Shown: positions 1 through 8,403 of the stretch, in pieces
How positions within the stretch are numbered: position 1 is the first letter of the stretch
How the letters are laid out: every line of letters starts with the position of its first letter
NCBI GenBank assembly: GCA_035402645.1
Contig: DAONDQ010000034.1
Span: 1-25,518, forward strand
Origin: DAONDQ01 sp035402645
GTDB taxonomy: Bacteria; Cloacimonadota; Cloacimonadia; Cloacimonadales; DAONDQ01
DNA length: 25,518 bases
Direction of reading: 5' to 3'
The notes under the pieces: model-generated
Told to the model about the DNA's origin: nothing
Seen by the model: the letters and a program-made list of their open reading frames with translations, nothing else
Database searches by the model: none
Translations under genes and position numbers: made by a program

Positions 1-114
1 CATAAGAACCCGGGAATAGGACAGGTAGGTGCTGGAGTGGTAAAGGCTCCGATGGAACCTTTCCTTCAAGCATACATTGGATTGGCGAATAACATCTCTG
101 GAGGAGATAAATGA
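1..114 (+). CDS. C-terminal 37 codons of an unrecognised gene
   Basis: An open frame enters from the window edge in frame 1 and stops at TGA 112-114. The visible residues include GIGQVGAGVVKAPMEP and end NNISGGDK. The stop overlaps the start of the next gene in an ATGA arrangement, so this is very probably the upstream member of the same operon. I do not recognise the family from this short tail. By context it could be another enzyme or a transporter of the hydroxylase/cyclase pathway. Confidence 0.6.
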   Translation, partial: HKNPGIGQVGAGVVKAPMEPFLQAYIGLANNISGGDK

Positions 115-923
115 ACATACAAGAATTCTTAGATTTCATGGGAAAAGTCAAGATGTATGACCTCACACAGCGTTTGAGCATACATACACCACCATGGCCC
201 AGCTATATGCCTTTAGGAATCCAATATTTCAAACGTATCGCCGGTGCTCACATGGGGCAAGGCGCAAATGGACAGATCATTACGACAAGCAATCATGTAG
301 GCACTCATATCGATGGCGAGATACACTTCCATGCCAGTGGACGTACTATCGGCAACGTACCGATGGAAGAATGGGTAGGTCCTGGAGTGGTGGTTGATAT
401 TTCCGATTCTGTTGGAGATTATGACCTGTACTCTCCTGAATTACTAATGAAGAAGGCAGATATCCAGAAAGGTGATATTCTCATCATCAATACAGGCTAT
501 CATAAATATGCGTGGGATCAACCTGAATCCGATGAGCTTCGCTATTTCGTGAAGCATCCCGGTCCTGATCCTTCCTTCCACAAGTGGGCACTTGAAATGA
601 AGATCAAATGGATAGGTGTGGACTGCGGTAGTGCTGACCACCCGATGAATACCATCATCCGCAACTGGCATCCAAAGTCTTTCCTCGATGCCGAGAAACA
701 GCTAATTGCCAAGTATGGAAAGAATTGGGACGAAATGTTCCCGCCGGATGAATACTACCAAGTCATGCATCTCAAGCTCTTCCCGAAGAAGCTCGTGCAT
801 GCGGAGAATCTGGGTGGAGAAATCGACAAACTCAGCAACAAGAGAGTGTGGATAGGTCTCTTCCCATTACGCGGTATCGAACTGGAATCTTCCATGTGCC
901 GCATCGTTGCTTTGGAACCATAA
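111..923 (+). CDS. Cyclase-family (kynurenine formamidase-like) metal-dependent hydrolase
   Basis: The 270-residue protein carries the cyclase-family (PF04199) metal-site signature HVGTHIDGEIHF at about residues 62-73, with His62, His66, Asp68 and His72 as likely ligands. Known members include kynurenine formamidase and isatin hydrolase, which open amide bonds of N-containing compounds. The start is fixed by GGAGGAG at 100-106 and by the ATGA overlap with the upstream stop. It lies 22 bp before the FAD subunit of a molybdenum hydroxylase. I infer that it acts on the hydroxylated, lactam-like product of that enzyme. At 270 residues it is slightly long for the family. The family call is secure; the substrate is unknown. 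Confidence 0.88.
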   Translation: MNIQEFLDFMGKVKMYDLTQRLSIHTPPWPSYMPLGIQYFKRIAGAHMGQGANGQIITTSNHVGTHIDGEIHFHASGRTIGNVPMEEWVGPGVVVDISDSVGDYDLYSPELLMKKADIQKGDILIINTGYHKYAWDQPESDELRYFVKHPGPDPSFHKWALEMKIKWIGVDCGSADHPMNTIIRNWHPKSFLDAEKQLIAKYGKNWDEMFPPDEYYQVMHLKLFPKKLVHAENLGGEIDKLSNKRVWIGLFPLRGIELESSMCRIVALEP

Positions 924-945
924 GCACCCGATAAGAGGTTCAAAT

Positions 946-1839
946 ATGGCAGTCGTCCATGAATTTCAATACTATCGTCCGGAAAAGCTGGATGAAGTGC
1001 TTGTCCTGCTGGCAAGACAGAAGGAAAAGGCACGCATATTAGCCGGTGGTACGGACTTAGCCGTCTATATCAAGGAAGGCTTGGATCATCCGCAGGTTGT
1101 CATCGATGTCAAACATGTCAGTGAACTGAAGAAGATTGAGTATGATAATAACTCACTGTTCATCGGAGCATTGGCTACTTTCAGCGACATACTTGCCAAT
1201 GAACACATCAAAATGAATTATCTCATGCTCTGGGAATCAGCTCAATCCGTGGCTTCCATGGGAATCAGGAACAGAGCCACACTGGTTGGCAATATCTGTT
1301 CTGCGGTTCCATCCCTCGATTCAGCACCTGCCCTGTTGTGCTACGATGCAATCGTGCATACGCATAGTTTGGAAGGAACACGTTCCATTCCCATCAGGGA
1401 GTGGTTTGTTTCTCCCCGCAAGACTGCTAAGGCAGAGGATGAGATCGTCATGGGAGTTACCATACCCAAGATCGCTGCCAAGCATGCAGGCTGTTATCTC
1501 AAACTCGGAAGATATAGAGGAGAGGATTTGGCTCAAGCCGGATTGGGAGTACTTCTGACAGAAGAGAAACATTACAGGATAGCGTACTGTGCAGTTGGAC
1601 CGATCCCGAAGAGAGTCGAAGAGATAGAGAACCTTCTCAATGGAAAGACTCTTAATGAAGCTATCGTGAAGGAAGCAAAAGGCTTGGTTCCTCAGTTGAT
1701 TTCCCCCATCACGGATATCCGTTCCAGCAAGGAATACCGCACGCATATGTGCCAGGTCATGCTGGAAAGAGGCTTGCAGGCTGCCACTGACAGACTGCAG
1801 GGCAAAACTGTGGATTCCACGAAGGTATTGGGAGGTTGA
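946..1839 (+). CDS. Molybdenum hydroxylase, FAD-binding medium subunit (CoxM/XdhB type)
   Basis: This 297-residue subunit would pass electrons from the [2Fe-2S] clusters to FAD in a xanthine-dehydrogenase-family enzyme. AGGTDL at residues 33-38 is the FAD pyrophosphate-binding loop. The second FAD contact is in the TLVGNICSA segment (about 112-120), and the C-terminal third matches the CO-dehydrogenase flavoprotein C-terminal domain. I chose ATG 946 because AAGAGG (933-938) sits seven bases upstream; an ATG at 907 lies inside the preceding gene and lacks such a site. The stop is one base before the start of the iron-sulfur subunit, showing tight translational coupling. Confidence 0.9.
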   Translation: MAVVHEFQYYRPEKLDEVLVLLARQKEKARILAGGTDLAVYIKEGLDHPQVVIDVKHVSELKKIEYDNNSLFIGALATFSDILANEHIKMNYLMLWESAQSVASMGIRNRATLVGNICSAVPSLDSAPALLCYDAIVHTHSLEGTRSIPIREWFVSPRKTAKAEDEIVMGVTIPKIAAKHAGCYLKLGRYRGEDLAQAGLGVLLTEEKHYRIAYCAVGPIPKRVEEIENLLNGKTLNEAIVKEAKGLVPQLISPITDIRSSKEYRTHMCQVMLERGLQAATDRLQGKTVDSTKVLGG

Positions 1840-1840
1840 A

Positions 1841-2305
1841 ATGGCACAGATCAAATTCATACTGAATTCAGAAAATAGAATCATCGATGTCCAGCCGAAT
1901 GAGATATTGCTGGATGTCCTTCGTGACAAGCTTGGACTGAAAAGCCCCAAGTGCGGTTGTGACCGGGGAGACTGCGGTGCTTGTGCTGTTCTTCTGAATG
2001 GCAAGAGCGTTCGTAGCTGCCTTGTCTTTGCCATTGAAGTGGATGGACAGGAAGTCAGAACACTCGAAGGAATATCAGCTGACAAACTCACGCAATTACA
2101 GGAATCCTTCATTGAATTCAATTCCTTCCAATGTGGCTATTGCGCACCCGGAGTCATTATCTCTGCTACGGAACTGCTCAGTCATAACCCTCATCCCGAG
2201 TTGGAGGAGATCAAGGAAGCCCTATCAGGTAATCTCTGCCGCTGCACAGGTTACAAACCGATATTCGAGGCAATTCTCGATGCTTCCCACAAGGAGGAGA
2301 AATGA
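1841..2305 (+). CDS. Molybdenum hydroxylase, [2Fe-2S] small subunit (CoxS/XdhC type)
   Basis: The 154-residue protein has both iron-sulfur domains of the family. The plant-ferredoxin-type cluster uses Cys40, Cys45, Cys48 and Cys60 (GCDRGDCGAC then a later Cys). The helical cluster uses Cys98, Cys101, Cys133 and Cys135 (QCGYC and NLCRCTGY). Gln97 in QCGYC normally contacts the molybdopterin cofactor. No binding residue is missing, so the subunit should be functional. GGGAGG (1830-1835) precedes the start, and the stop overlaps the next start by four bases (ATGA). The gene order medium-small-large is the classic order of this family. Confidence 0.94.
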   Translation: MAQIKFILNSENRIIDVQPNEILLDVLRDKLGLKSPKCGCDRGDCGACAVLLNGKSVRSCLVFAIEVDGQEVRTLEGISADKLTQLQESFIEFNSFQCGYCAPGVIISATELLSHNPHPELEEIKEALSGNLCRCTGYKPIFEAILDASHKEEK

Positions 2306-4641
2306 GAGACTTCCGTTTTATCGGTAAACCTATAACCCGAATAGATGGAAGAGAGAAGGTTTCCGGTGCAGCCATCTATGGTGATGATATCGATTTTGGA
2401 CCGAACCTTCTGCATGCTGAGATCGTTTCCAGTACACAAGCGCATGCCCGCATTATATCCATCGATACCTCTGAAGCGGAAAAGGTGCAGGATGTCGTGA
2501 AGGTCTTCACGGGTAAGGATTTCCCTTTTAAATTCGGTTTATACATGAAGGACAGATACATCTTTGCGCAGGACAAGGTGCGCTTCTACGGAGAGCAGGT
2601 TGCTGCCGTGGTTGCACGTACCCCGCAAGCTGCAAAGAAAGCTGCGCAACTCGTCAAGGTTGAATATGAGCCCTTGCCGGCAGTCCTGAACCAAATCGAT
2701 TCCTACAAGGAAGGGGCTACCCTGGTTCATCCTGAATTGGGTGAATATCCCCACGTACCGTGGTTCTTCCCAAAAGCAGGAACCAACGTGGCACATTGGA
2801 GAAAGACACGTCGGGGTGACATGGAAGCCGGCTTCAAGGAAGCAGACCTTGTCTTTGAAGATACCTATCACGTTCCACGATATGCACATTGTGCCATCGA
2901 AACGCACGTGGCAATCGGCAAGTACGACCTTTCAGGCAGGCTTACCGTCTGGAGTTCCTCACAATCACCCCATACGCAGCGTCACCTGTTCCAGGAAGCA
3001 CTGTCTTCCATGGGTCTTTCCCACAAGGATGTAAGAGTGATTGCTCCGCATGTTGGCGGTGGTTTTGGAGGAAAGGCGGGTGTCACGATGGAAATTCTTC
3101 CGGCTGCACTGGCTACAAAGCTGAAAGGTTATGCGGTCAAGATACGCTGGACTCGTGAGCAGGAATTCGTGAATACATACCAGCGACTCGATGTGGTCGC
3201 CAAGATAAAGATCGGGGTCAAGAAGGATGGAACCATCACTGCCCTCGATCATCAACTTTATTGGGATGCAGGTGCTTATGTGGAATATGGTGCCAATGTC
3301 GTGAATGCCGTTGGGCTTTCCGCCATAGGTCCTTACCGTATCCCCAATATCTCCATCGATTCCGTCTGTATCTACACCAATCTCCCACCGGGAGGAGCAT
3401 ACAGAGGTTTCGGTTATTCCGAAATGCTCTTCGGTCTCGAATCCCATATCACCAGGGTTGCCAACCAGCTTGGCATAGATCCTGTTCAATTCAGACTGAT
3501 GAATGCCATAAAGGAAGGCGATAAGACAGCCTATGGTGCTTCCATGAACCCGAACGGTCTTATCCAGGCAATCGAAAAGGTAGCTGCTGAGATCGAATGG
3601 GGCAAGAAGATTGAATCCAAAGACCCGAAGAAAGCGATCGGCAAGGGATTTTCCCTCTTCTGGAAAGCTCCCGCCATGCCACCGAATGCCTCCTCTTCTG
3701 CATTCCTGAAGTTCAATGAGGATGCAAGCATCAATCTCATTATCTCGGGAATGGACATCGGACAGGGATACCAGACTGTCATGGCTCAGATCGCTGCCGA
3801 AATCCTCTCCGTACCTCCGTCAAAGATCAGGGTGGAAACTCCCGATACCGACAGAAACCCCTATGAGTGGCAAACCGTTGCCTCGCATATCACCTGGGGA
3901 AGCGGTAATGCTGTGAAGAAGGCAGCCATCGATGCCCGTGATCAGATTCTTGACCTGATAGAAAGAGTGTATTGCCTTCCGAAGAATGAACTTTACCTGG
4001 AAGACGAAGCAGTGAAATGCCACACCCAGCCGAAGTTCATCAAGCCTTTACGGGAATTCGTCGTTGACGGTATCATGACCGAAGACGGCACCTTCAAAGG
4101 CGGTCCTATCAACGCACGTGGCATGTTCATGCCGGAATTCTCATCCACGAATGGTGACCCAGAAACCAGCCAGGGTGGACATCCCAATGTTCATTATACG
4201 GTGGGAGCAGGTGCTCTCATTGTTGAAATTGACCGGGAGACAGGCAAGATGCATGTCCTCAAGGCTGTGGAAGCAGTGGACGTAGGACAAGCGCTGAATC
4301 CCAGCTTGATCCACGGACAGATCACCGGCGGATTGCTTCAAGGTTTGGCTACAGTATTGTATGAAGACATGCGTTATGATGATAAGGGTAAATTGCTCAA
4401 TCCTAATTTCACGGATTACAAGATCCCAACTGCAATGGATGTCCCAGATGAGATTGTCCCCATCATCATTGAAGTCCCTCAACCAGATGGACCTTTTGGT
4501 GCGCGTGGTGTGGGTGAACATACTATGCTTCCAGCAGCTCCCATGATCGCCAATGCGGTTGAAGATGCTCTTGGTATCCGTATCAAATCCATGCCGATCA
4601 CGGCAGAAAAGATAGCCTTGGAAATGCTGAAAAAACAATAG
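2302..4641 (+). CDS. Molybdenum hydroxylase, molybdopterin-binding large subunit (CoxL/XdhA type)
   Basis: The 779-residue catalytic subunit has a normal length for separate large subunits. Visible motifs are GGGFGGK (about 252-258), AYRGFG (366-371) and GVGE with Glu739, the position of the base that activates water in xanthine dehydrogenase and aldehyde oxidoreductase. The loop AYRGFG is not the AYXCSFR loop of true aerobic CO dehydrogenase, so this is a hydroxylase of an aldehyde, purine or N-heteroaromatic. AAGGAGGAG (2291-2299) gives a strong ribosome site. It is the last gene of the operon, with a terminator eight bases beyond the stop. The substrate is not determinable here. Confidence 0.93.
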   Translation: MRDFRFIGKPITRIDGREKVSGAAIYGDDIDFGPNLLHAEIVSSTQAHARIISIDTSEAEKVQDVVKVFTGKDFPFKFGLYMKDRYIFAQDKVRFYGEQVAAVVARTPQAAKKAAQLVKVEYEPLPAVLNQIDSYKEGATLVHPELGEYPHVPWFFPKAGTNVAHWRKTRRGDMEAGFKEADLVFEDTYHVPRYAHCAIETHVAIGKYDLSGRLTVWSSSQSPHTQRHLFQEALSSMGLSHKDVRVIAPHVGGGFGGKAGVTMEILPAALATKLKGYAVKIRWTREQEFVNTYQRLDVVAKIKIGVKKDGTITALDHQLYWDAGAYVEYGANVVNAVGLSAIGPYRIPNISIDSVCIYTNLPPGGAYRGFGYSEMLFGLESHITRVANQLGIDPVQFRLMNAIKEGDKTAYGASMNPNGLIQAIEKVAAEIEWGKKIESKDPKKAIGKGFSLFWKAPAMPPNASSSAFLKFNEDASINLIISGMDIGQGYQTVMAQIAAEILSVPPSKIRVETPDTDRNPYEWQTVASHITWGSGNAVKKAAIDARDQILDLIERVYCLPKNELYLEDEAVKCHTQPKFIKPLREFVVDGIMTEDGTFKGGPINARGMFMPEFSSTNGDPETSQGGHPNVHYTVGAGALIVEIDRETGKMHVLKAVEAVDVGQALNPSLIHGQITGGLLQGLATVLYEDMRYDDKGKLLNPNFTDYKIPTAMDVPDEIVPIIIEVPQPDGPFGARGVGEHTMLPAAPMIANAVEDALGIRIKSMPITAEKIALEMLKKQ

Positions 4642-4648
4642 AATATTC

Positions 4649-4680
4649 ATAGGGCATCCATGTGATGCCCTATTTTGTTT
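4649..4680 (+). terminator. Rho-independent terminator after the molybdenum hydroxylase operon
   Basis: ATAGGGCATC (4649-4658) and GATGCCCTAT (4664-4673) form a perfect 10-bp stem with a five-base loop, followed by a T-rich tail. It separates the hydroxylase operon from the exported-protein/CoA-transferase operon. Confidence 0.85.
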
Positions 4681-4819
4681 TGTCTTACAAAATTTTAATT
4701 GCATAAATTCAGAATTTGATATAAGAGTATTCAGCTTCTTCTTGTACAATGTCGATGGGTCTGTATCCTTATGATCATGCCGAATATCATGAGTATCTGG
4801 TATGAAGGGAGAATTCATT

Positions 4820-5482
4820 ATGAAAAAGACGCTCTTGCTTATCTTCTTACTATTATCCGTTTGTTCCATTTATTGGGCGATTGAAGACGACTCTTATCTG
4901 ATCGTTCCCCGAGTGCGTATCGGTGCTATCACGGACAGTACTTCCGAATTGGATCTCATCAATCTATACGGAGTCGAAAATGTGGTCAGTACTGAATCTA
5001 TCAATGACCAGAATGAGACCATCACGGAAACAACCCTGTTTCCATTCGATAACATGAAAACACTCCATATCATCTGGACTGATGGGAATTCCCATGCCGG
5101 ACCCGCCATTGTTAGAATTGAAGGTCCAAGTACTTACTGGCATACAGCCGAAGGCATTTCACTTGGAACATCACTGATCCAATTGGAAATCATGAATGGA
5201 ACCTATTTCTTTTTGACCGGCTTAAACCTTGAGCATCCTTCCACGATCACTGATTGCGGTTATGGAAATTTAAAGTTCCTGGGATATCGAACACCGGATG
5301 AAGAAGGCATTAAGGGAAAATCTTTGATATTAAGACTCGATCAGCCCGGCTCCATTCTTGAAAGGATCACAAATGAGGAATATGCCTCCATATCAGGAAC
5401 AGGAACTTACAGATCAGACGATGTTGTCATGGAAAAGCTGAATCCAATCGTCAGACAAATTGACGTTGTATTCCCCGAATAA
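4820..5482 (+). CDS. Exported protein of unknown function in the CoA-transferase/amidase operon
   Basis: The 220-residue protein starts with a signal peptide (MKKTLLLIFLLLSVCSIYWA) with likely cleavage near residue 20. No C-terminal sorting domain or second membrane segment follows, so it is probably periplasmic. ATG 4820 is preferred over ATG 4802 because AAGGGAG (4805-4811) lies eight bases upstream. The mature N-terminus (VPRVRIGAITDSTSELDLINLYGVENV) resembles small envelope proteins I have seen in FCB-group bacteria, but I cannot name a family. Eighteen bases separate it from the CoA-transferase, so all three genes are probably cotranscribed. Its role could be ligand capture, but this is only inferred from context. 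Confidence 0.8.
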   Translation: MKKTLLLIFLLLSVCSIYWAIEDDSYLIVPRVRIGAITDSTSELDLINLYGVENVVSTESINDQNETITETTLFPFDNMKTLHIIWTDGNSHAGPAIVRIEGPSTYWHTAEGISLGTSLIQLEIMNGTYFFLTGLNLEHPSTITDCGYGNLKFLGYRTPDEEGIKGKSLILRLDQPGSILERITNEEYASISGTGTYRSDDVVMEKLNPIVRQIDVVFPE

Positions 5483-5500
5483 AACTGAAAAGGATAATTC

Positions 5501-6691
5501 ATGTCTAAACCTCTCACAAACATAGTAGTCCTGGACTTGACCCGTGTCTTGGCAGGTCCTTATTGTACCATGATCCTGAGTGATCTTGGTGCTGAAATCA
5601 TTAAGATCGAAATACCCGGAACAGGAGATGATTCCCGTGCTTATGGACCTTTTATCGGCAGTCGGAGTCTATATTTCCTGAGCATCAATCGAGGGAAAAA
5701 GAGTATTTCCCTAAATCTGAAAGACCAAAGAGGAAAACAAATTCTTCTCGATCTGGTGAAAAAAGCCGATGTCATTGTCGAAAACTATCGTCCCGGTACG
5801 ATGGAAAAACTTGGATTGGGCTATGATGTCTTGAAACAGGTGAATCCCAAACTTATCTATGCTGCATCTTCAGGCTTTGGACATTCGGGTCCTGATTCCC
5901 AGAAGCCTGCCTATGATATTCTTGCTCAAGCCCTGGGTGGTATCATGAGCATCACTGGCTGGGAAGGAAGTGCTCCCACACGTGTGGGCATGTCGCTCGG
6001 TGATATCACCGCCTCCCTGTTTACGGCAATTGGAATCACCACTGCACTTTATCAGAGGGAAAAGACAGGTTTAGGGCAGAAGGTGGATGTTGCCATGTTG
6101 GATTGTCAGGTTGCCATCCTTGAGAATGCGCTTGTCCGTTTGCAGGCTGAGGGAAAGAATCCCCTACCCCTTGGAAACAGGCATCCCACCATCACACCAT
6201 TCCAGGCTTACAAAGGTTCAGATGAGTATTTTGCCATAGCTGTGGGTAATGACAATCTTTGGGATACATTTTGCAGAACGATCGAGAAACCTGAGTTGAT
6301 CAAGGATGAAAGATTCATTACAAATAAAAAGAGGACCGAGTACATTCATGAAATGAATGACATTCTCGACAGGGTTTTCATTCAAAGAACTGCTGAAGAA
6401 TGGCTTGCTCTCTTTGAGCAGGTGAAATTGCCCTGTGCCCCAATCAACAAGATCGACCAGGTAATGGAAAATCCTCAGGTTCTTTCAAGAAACATGATCG
6501 TGGAAGTGGAAGACCACATCGCCGGAAAAGTAAAGATTGCCGGTAATCCGATTAAGATGGATTCCGTACCGGAAGAAATGACAAGAGGTAAGGTACCCGA
6601 AGTAGGTGAACATAATAGTGAAATATACGGCGATCTGCTCGGATATACCAATGAACAGTTAGAATTACTCACCAAGGATGGAGTTATCTGA
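5501..6691 (+). CDS. CaiB/BaiF-type (family III) CoA-transferase
   Basis: The 396-residue length is typical of family III CoA-transferases, which move CoA between carboxylic acids. The N-terminal NIVVLDLTRVLAGPYCT, the central VIVENYRPGTMEKLGLGY and the GLGQKVDVAMLD segments are family hallmarks. Asp168 in SLGDITASL corresponds to catalytic Asp169 of formyl-CoA transferase, which forms the acyl-aspartyl intermediate. AAAGGA (5488-5493) precedes the start. The stop codon shares a base with the start of the amidase gene (TGATG), so the two are coupled. I infer a role in activating an acid made by the hydrolases nearby. Donor and acceptor acids are unknown. Confidence 0.92.
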   Translation: MSKPLTNIVVLDLTRVLAGPYCTMILSDLGAEIIKIEIPGTGDDSRAYGPFIGSRSLYFLSINRGKKSISLNLKDQRGKQILLDLVKKADVIVENYRPGTMEKLGLGYDVLKQVNPKLIYAASSGFGHSGPDSQKPAYDILAQALGGIMSITGWEGSAPTRVGMSLGDITASLFTAIGITTALYQREKTGLGQKVDVAMLDCQVAILENALVRLQAEGKNPLPLGNRHPTITPFQAYKGSDEYFAIAVGNDNLWDTFCRTIEKPELIKDERFITNKKRTEYIHEMNDILDRVFIQRTAEEWLALFEQVKLPCAPINKIDQVMENPQVLSRNMIVEVEDHIAGKVKIAGNPIKMDSVPEEMTRGKVPEVGEHNSEIYGDLLGYTNEQLELLTKDGVI

Positions 6692-7980
6692 TGTACGTAC
6701 GCTATGCCTCCCTGCATGATATCGCAGGGAAATTAAGAAACGGAGAACTCGATCTGATCAGTTACATCAATGATGCATGCGATTGGATTGACAAGACTGA
6801 ACCGATTATCGAAGCCCTGCTGCCCGAACGAAACAGAAGAAAGAGATTACTGTTGGAAGCTGGTTTGTTGTTGAAGAAATTTCCCTTACCATCCACCCGT
6901 CCGCAACTATTCGGTGTGCTTGTAGGTATCAAGGATCTATTCAATATCGATGGTTTTGATACGCAGGCTGGTTCTTCATTACCTCCCGAGTTATTCCAAG
7001 GCATTGAATCAGCCGTTGTTACCGAACTGAAGAAACAAGGAGCATTAATCTTAGGTAAAACTGTTTCGACTGAATTTGCCTATTTTCAACCGGGTCCGAC
7101 CAGTAATCCTTTGAATCCCAATCATACACCCGGGGGGTCATCCAGCGGTTCCGCCGCTGCTGTGGCTGCCGGATTTTGTCCTCTGGCTTTCGGAACCCAG
7201 ACCATTGGTTCTATTATCAGACCTGCCTCCTATTGTGGTATCGCAGGCTTCAAACCCAGTTTTGGCAGACTATCTACGAGCGGTGTCTTCCCCTTCTCTC
7301 AATCTGCTGACCATATCGGTTTCATGACCCAGACCCTGGAAGACCTTACTTTTGCCTCTTCCGTAATCATTCCTGGATGGAAAACCCTTCCCCATCCGGA
7401 AAAGGCTCCTATCATTGGAGTGCCTACCGGTCCATTCATGGAACAGGCAGATCAGGAGACTATGGCAAGTTTTCTGGCACATGTCATGAAACTTGGCGAT
7501 GCAGGTTTTGAGATCGTAGATCTCGATCTTTTCCCTGATATTGAGGATATAAACAGTAACCACAAAAAACTGATTGCCTATGAATTTGCCCTCAACCACA
7601 CGAAACTATATTCGAAATACTCCAACTTATATTCCGTCCATTCCCGAAAACTATATATGGAAGGAACAGCCATTTCAACCCAGGAGCATAAAAATCTGGT
7701 GGCAAATCAATTGAGATTCCGAAACCATATCGAAGGCATCATGGATCGTGAAGGCATCGATATCTGGCTCTGCCCTTCGACCATCGGGAGAGCACCGAAA
7801 GGTCTTGCCTCAACGGGCAGTCCACTGATGAGCCTTCCCTGGACACATGCAGGTTTGCCCAGTTTAACCATCCCCCTCATTTCTGAAGACAATCCACTCC
7901 CTCTGGGCTTGCAGGTGATCAGCAGATTCAATAGTGATGAGTTCCTCTTTGTTTGTTCCAGATTATTGGCAAAAATGTAA
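6691..7980 (+). CDS. Amidase-signature family amidohydrolase
   Basis: The 429-residue protein has the Ser-cisSer-Lys triad. Lys81 lies in VGIKDLFNI, Ser150 in the GGSSSGSAAAVAAG loop and Ser174 in QTIGSIIRPAS. The spacing (69 and 24 residues) equals that of malonamidase E2, which supports catalytic competence. The usual GGSIR around the nucleophile reads IGSII here, a modest deviation. It would hydrolyse an amide to an acid plus ammonia or an amine. It is the last gene of the operon and is coupled to the CoA-transferase, which could use its acid product. GatA is unlikely because the protein is short and no gatB or gatC is adjacent. Confidence 0.9.
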   Translation: MYVRYASLHDIAGKLRNGELDLISYINDACDWIDKTEPIIEALLPERNRRKRLLLEAGLLLKKFPLPSTRPQLFGVLVGIKDLFNIDGFDTQAGSSLPPELFQGIESAVVTELKKQGALILGKTVSTEFAYFQPGPTSNPLNPNHTPGGSSSGSAAAVAAGFCPLAFGTQTIGSIIRPASYCGIAGFKPSFGRLSTSGVFPFSQSADHIGFMTQTLEDLTFASSVIIPGWKTLPHPEKAPIIGVPTGPFMEQADQETMASFLAHVMKLGDAGFEIVDLDLFPDIEDINSNHKKLIAYEFALNHTKLYSKYSNLYSVHSRKLYMEGTAISTQEHKNLVANQLRFRNHIEGIMDREGIDIWLCPSTIGRAPKGLASTGSPLMSLPWTHAGLPSLTIPLISEDNPLPLGLQVISRFNSDEFLFVCSRLLAKM

Positions 7981-8013
7981 GGTGATTCAAGTAAGCTAAA
8001 CTTGCTGAATCTA

Positions 8014-8117
8014 CCGTAGCGATTGCTTCAGCAATCGTGGGAACAGGATTGATCCTGTTCATGCCCGGAACGGGACGGTTTAAATCGTCCCTACGACGGC
8101 TAAAGCCATCGCTATGG
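8014..8117. repeat. Compound nested-palindrome repeat (REP/BIME-like)
   Basis: CCGTAGCGAT (8014-8023) pairs with ATCGCTATGG (8108-8117) to close a structure that encloses further hairpins. These are CGATTGCT/AGCAATCG (8020-8037), GAACAGGAT/ATCCTGTTC (8041-8060), the 20-base near-palindrome 8072-8091 and CGA.GGCT/AGCC.TCG (8094-8111). A separate imperfect hairpin (7984-8011) precedes it, and seven T's follow at 8132-8138. The outer and inner stems share bases, so alternative folds compete. This layout suits a dispersed palindromic repeat lying between the amidase stop and the tRNA. It may also stop transcription. Copy number elsewhere cannot be seen from this window. Confidence 0.75.
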
Positions 8118-8177
8118 AGTTGCGGTTTCCTGTTTTTTTATTGACTGTCTTCTCAAACCAATAATCTTCGCTTTATT

Positions 8178-8253
8178 GGGGCTTTAGCTCAGTTGGTAGA
8201 GCGATTGGTTCGCAATCAATAGGCCAGGGGTTCGAATCCCCTAAGCTCCACCA
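8178..8253 (+). tRNA. tRNA-Ala (anticodon CGC)
   Basis: A full cloverleaf can be drawn. The acceptor stem is GGGGCTT (8178-8184) with AAGCTCC (8243-8249), the D stem GCTC/GAGC, the anticodon stem ATTGG/TCAAT and the T arm AGGGG-TTCGAAT-CCCCT. The anticodon CGC is at 8211-8213. The G3-U70 pair, the main alanine identity element, is present. The CCA end (8251-8253) is encoded. Confidence 0.95.
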
Positions 8254-8259
8254 TTTTAC

Positions 8260-8287
8260 AAACCATCTCAGCAAGAGATGGTTTTTT
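8260..8287 (+). terminator. Rho-independent terminator of the tRNA
   Basis: AAACCATCTC (8260-8269) and GAGATGGTTT (8275-8284) form a 10-bp stem with loop AGCAA, running into seven T's (8282-8288). It lies six bases after the CCA end. Confidence 0.88.
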
Positions 8288-8403
8288 TATTATTTGCTTC
8301 TTAAGATCAATACGGTATTAATAAAGCAATGCCCATAGGTAGCAATAGAATACACCATTGTTGAAAAGATAGAGAGGTCGTGTAAAGAGACACTTGCTGC
8401 CGT

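Noticed and set aside
1321..2121. 266-codon open frame on the minus strand across the FAD and [2Fe-2S] subunit genes
   Set aside because: It lies antisense to two genes with full motifs, has no recognisable domain and has no ribosome site.
2302..4641. Possible aerobic carbon monoxide dehydrogenase
   Set aside because: The active-site loop reads AYRGFG and lacks the AYXCSFR motif with the copper-binding cysteine.
4141..4869. 242-codon open frame on the minus strand over the end of the molybdopterin subunit and the terminator
   Set aside because: It runs through a clear terminator and is antisense to conserved catalytic motifs, and its sequence is low-quality as protein.
6691..7980. Possible GatA subunit of Glu-tRNA amidotransferase
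   Set aside because: It is shorter than GatA, has no gatB or gatC beside it, and is coupled to a CoA-transferase.
8178..8253. tRNA-Ala as attachment site of the phage module
   Set aside because: The module lies more than 13 kb away with host genes between, and no copy of the tRNA 3' end is visible near 21540-21810.
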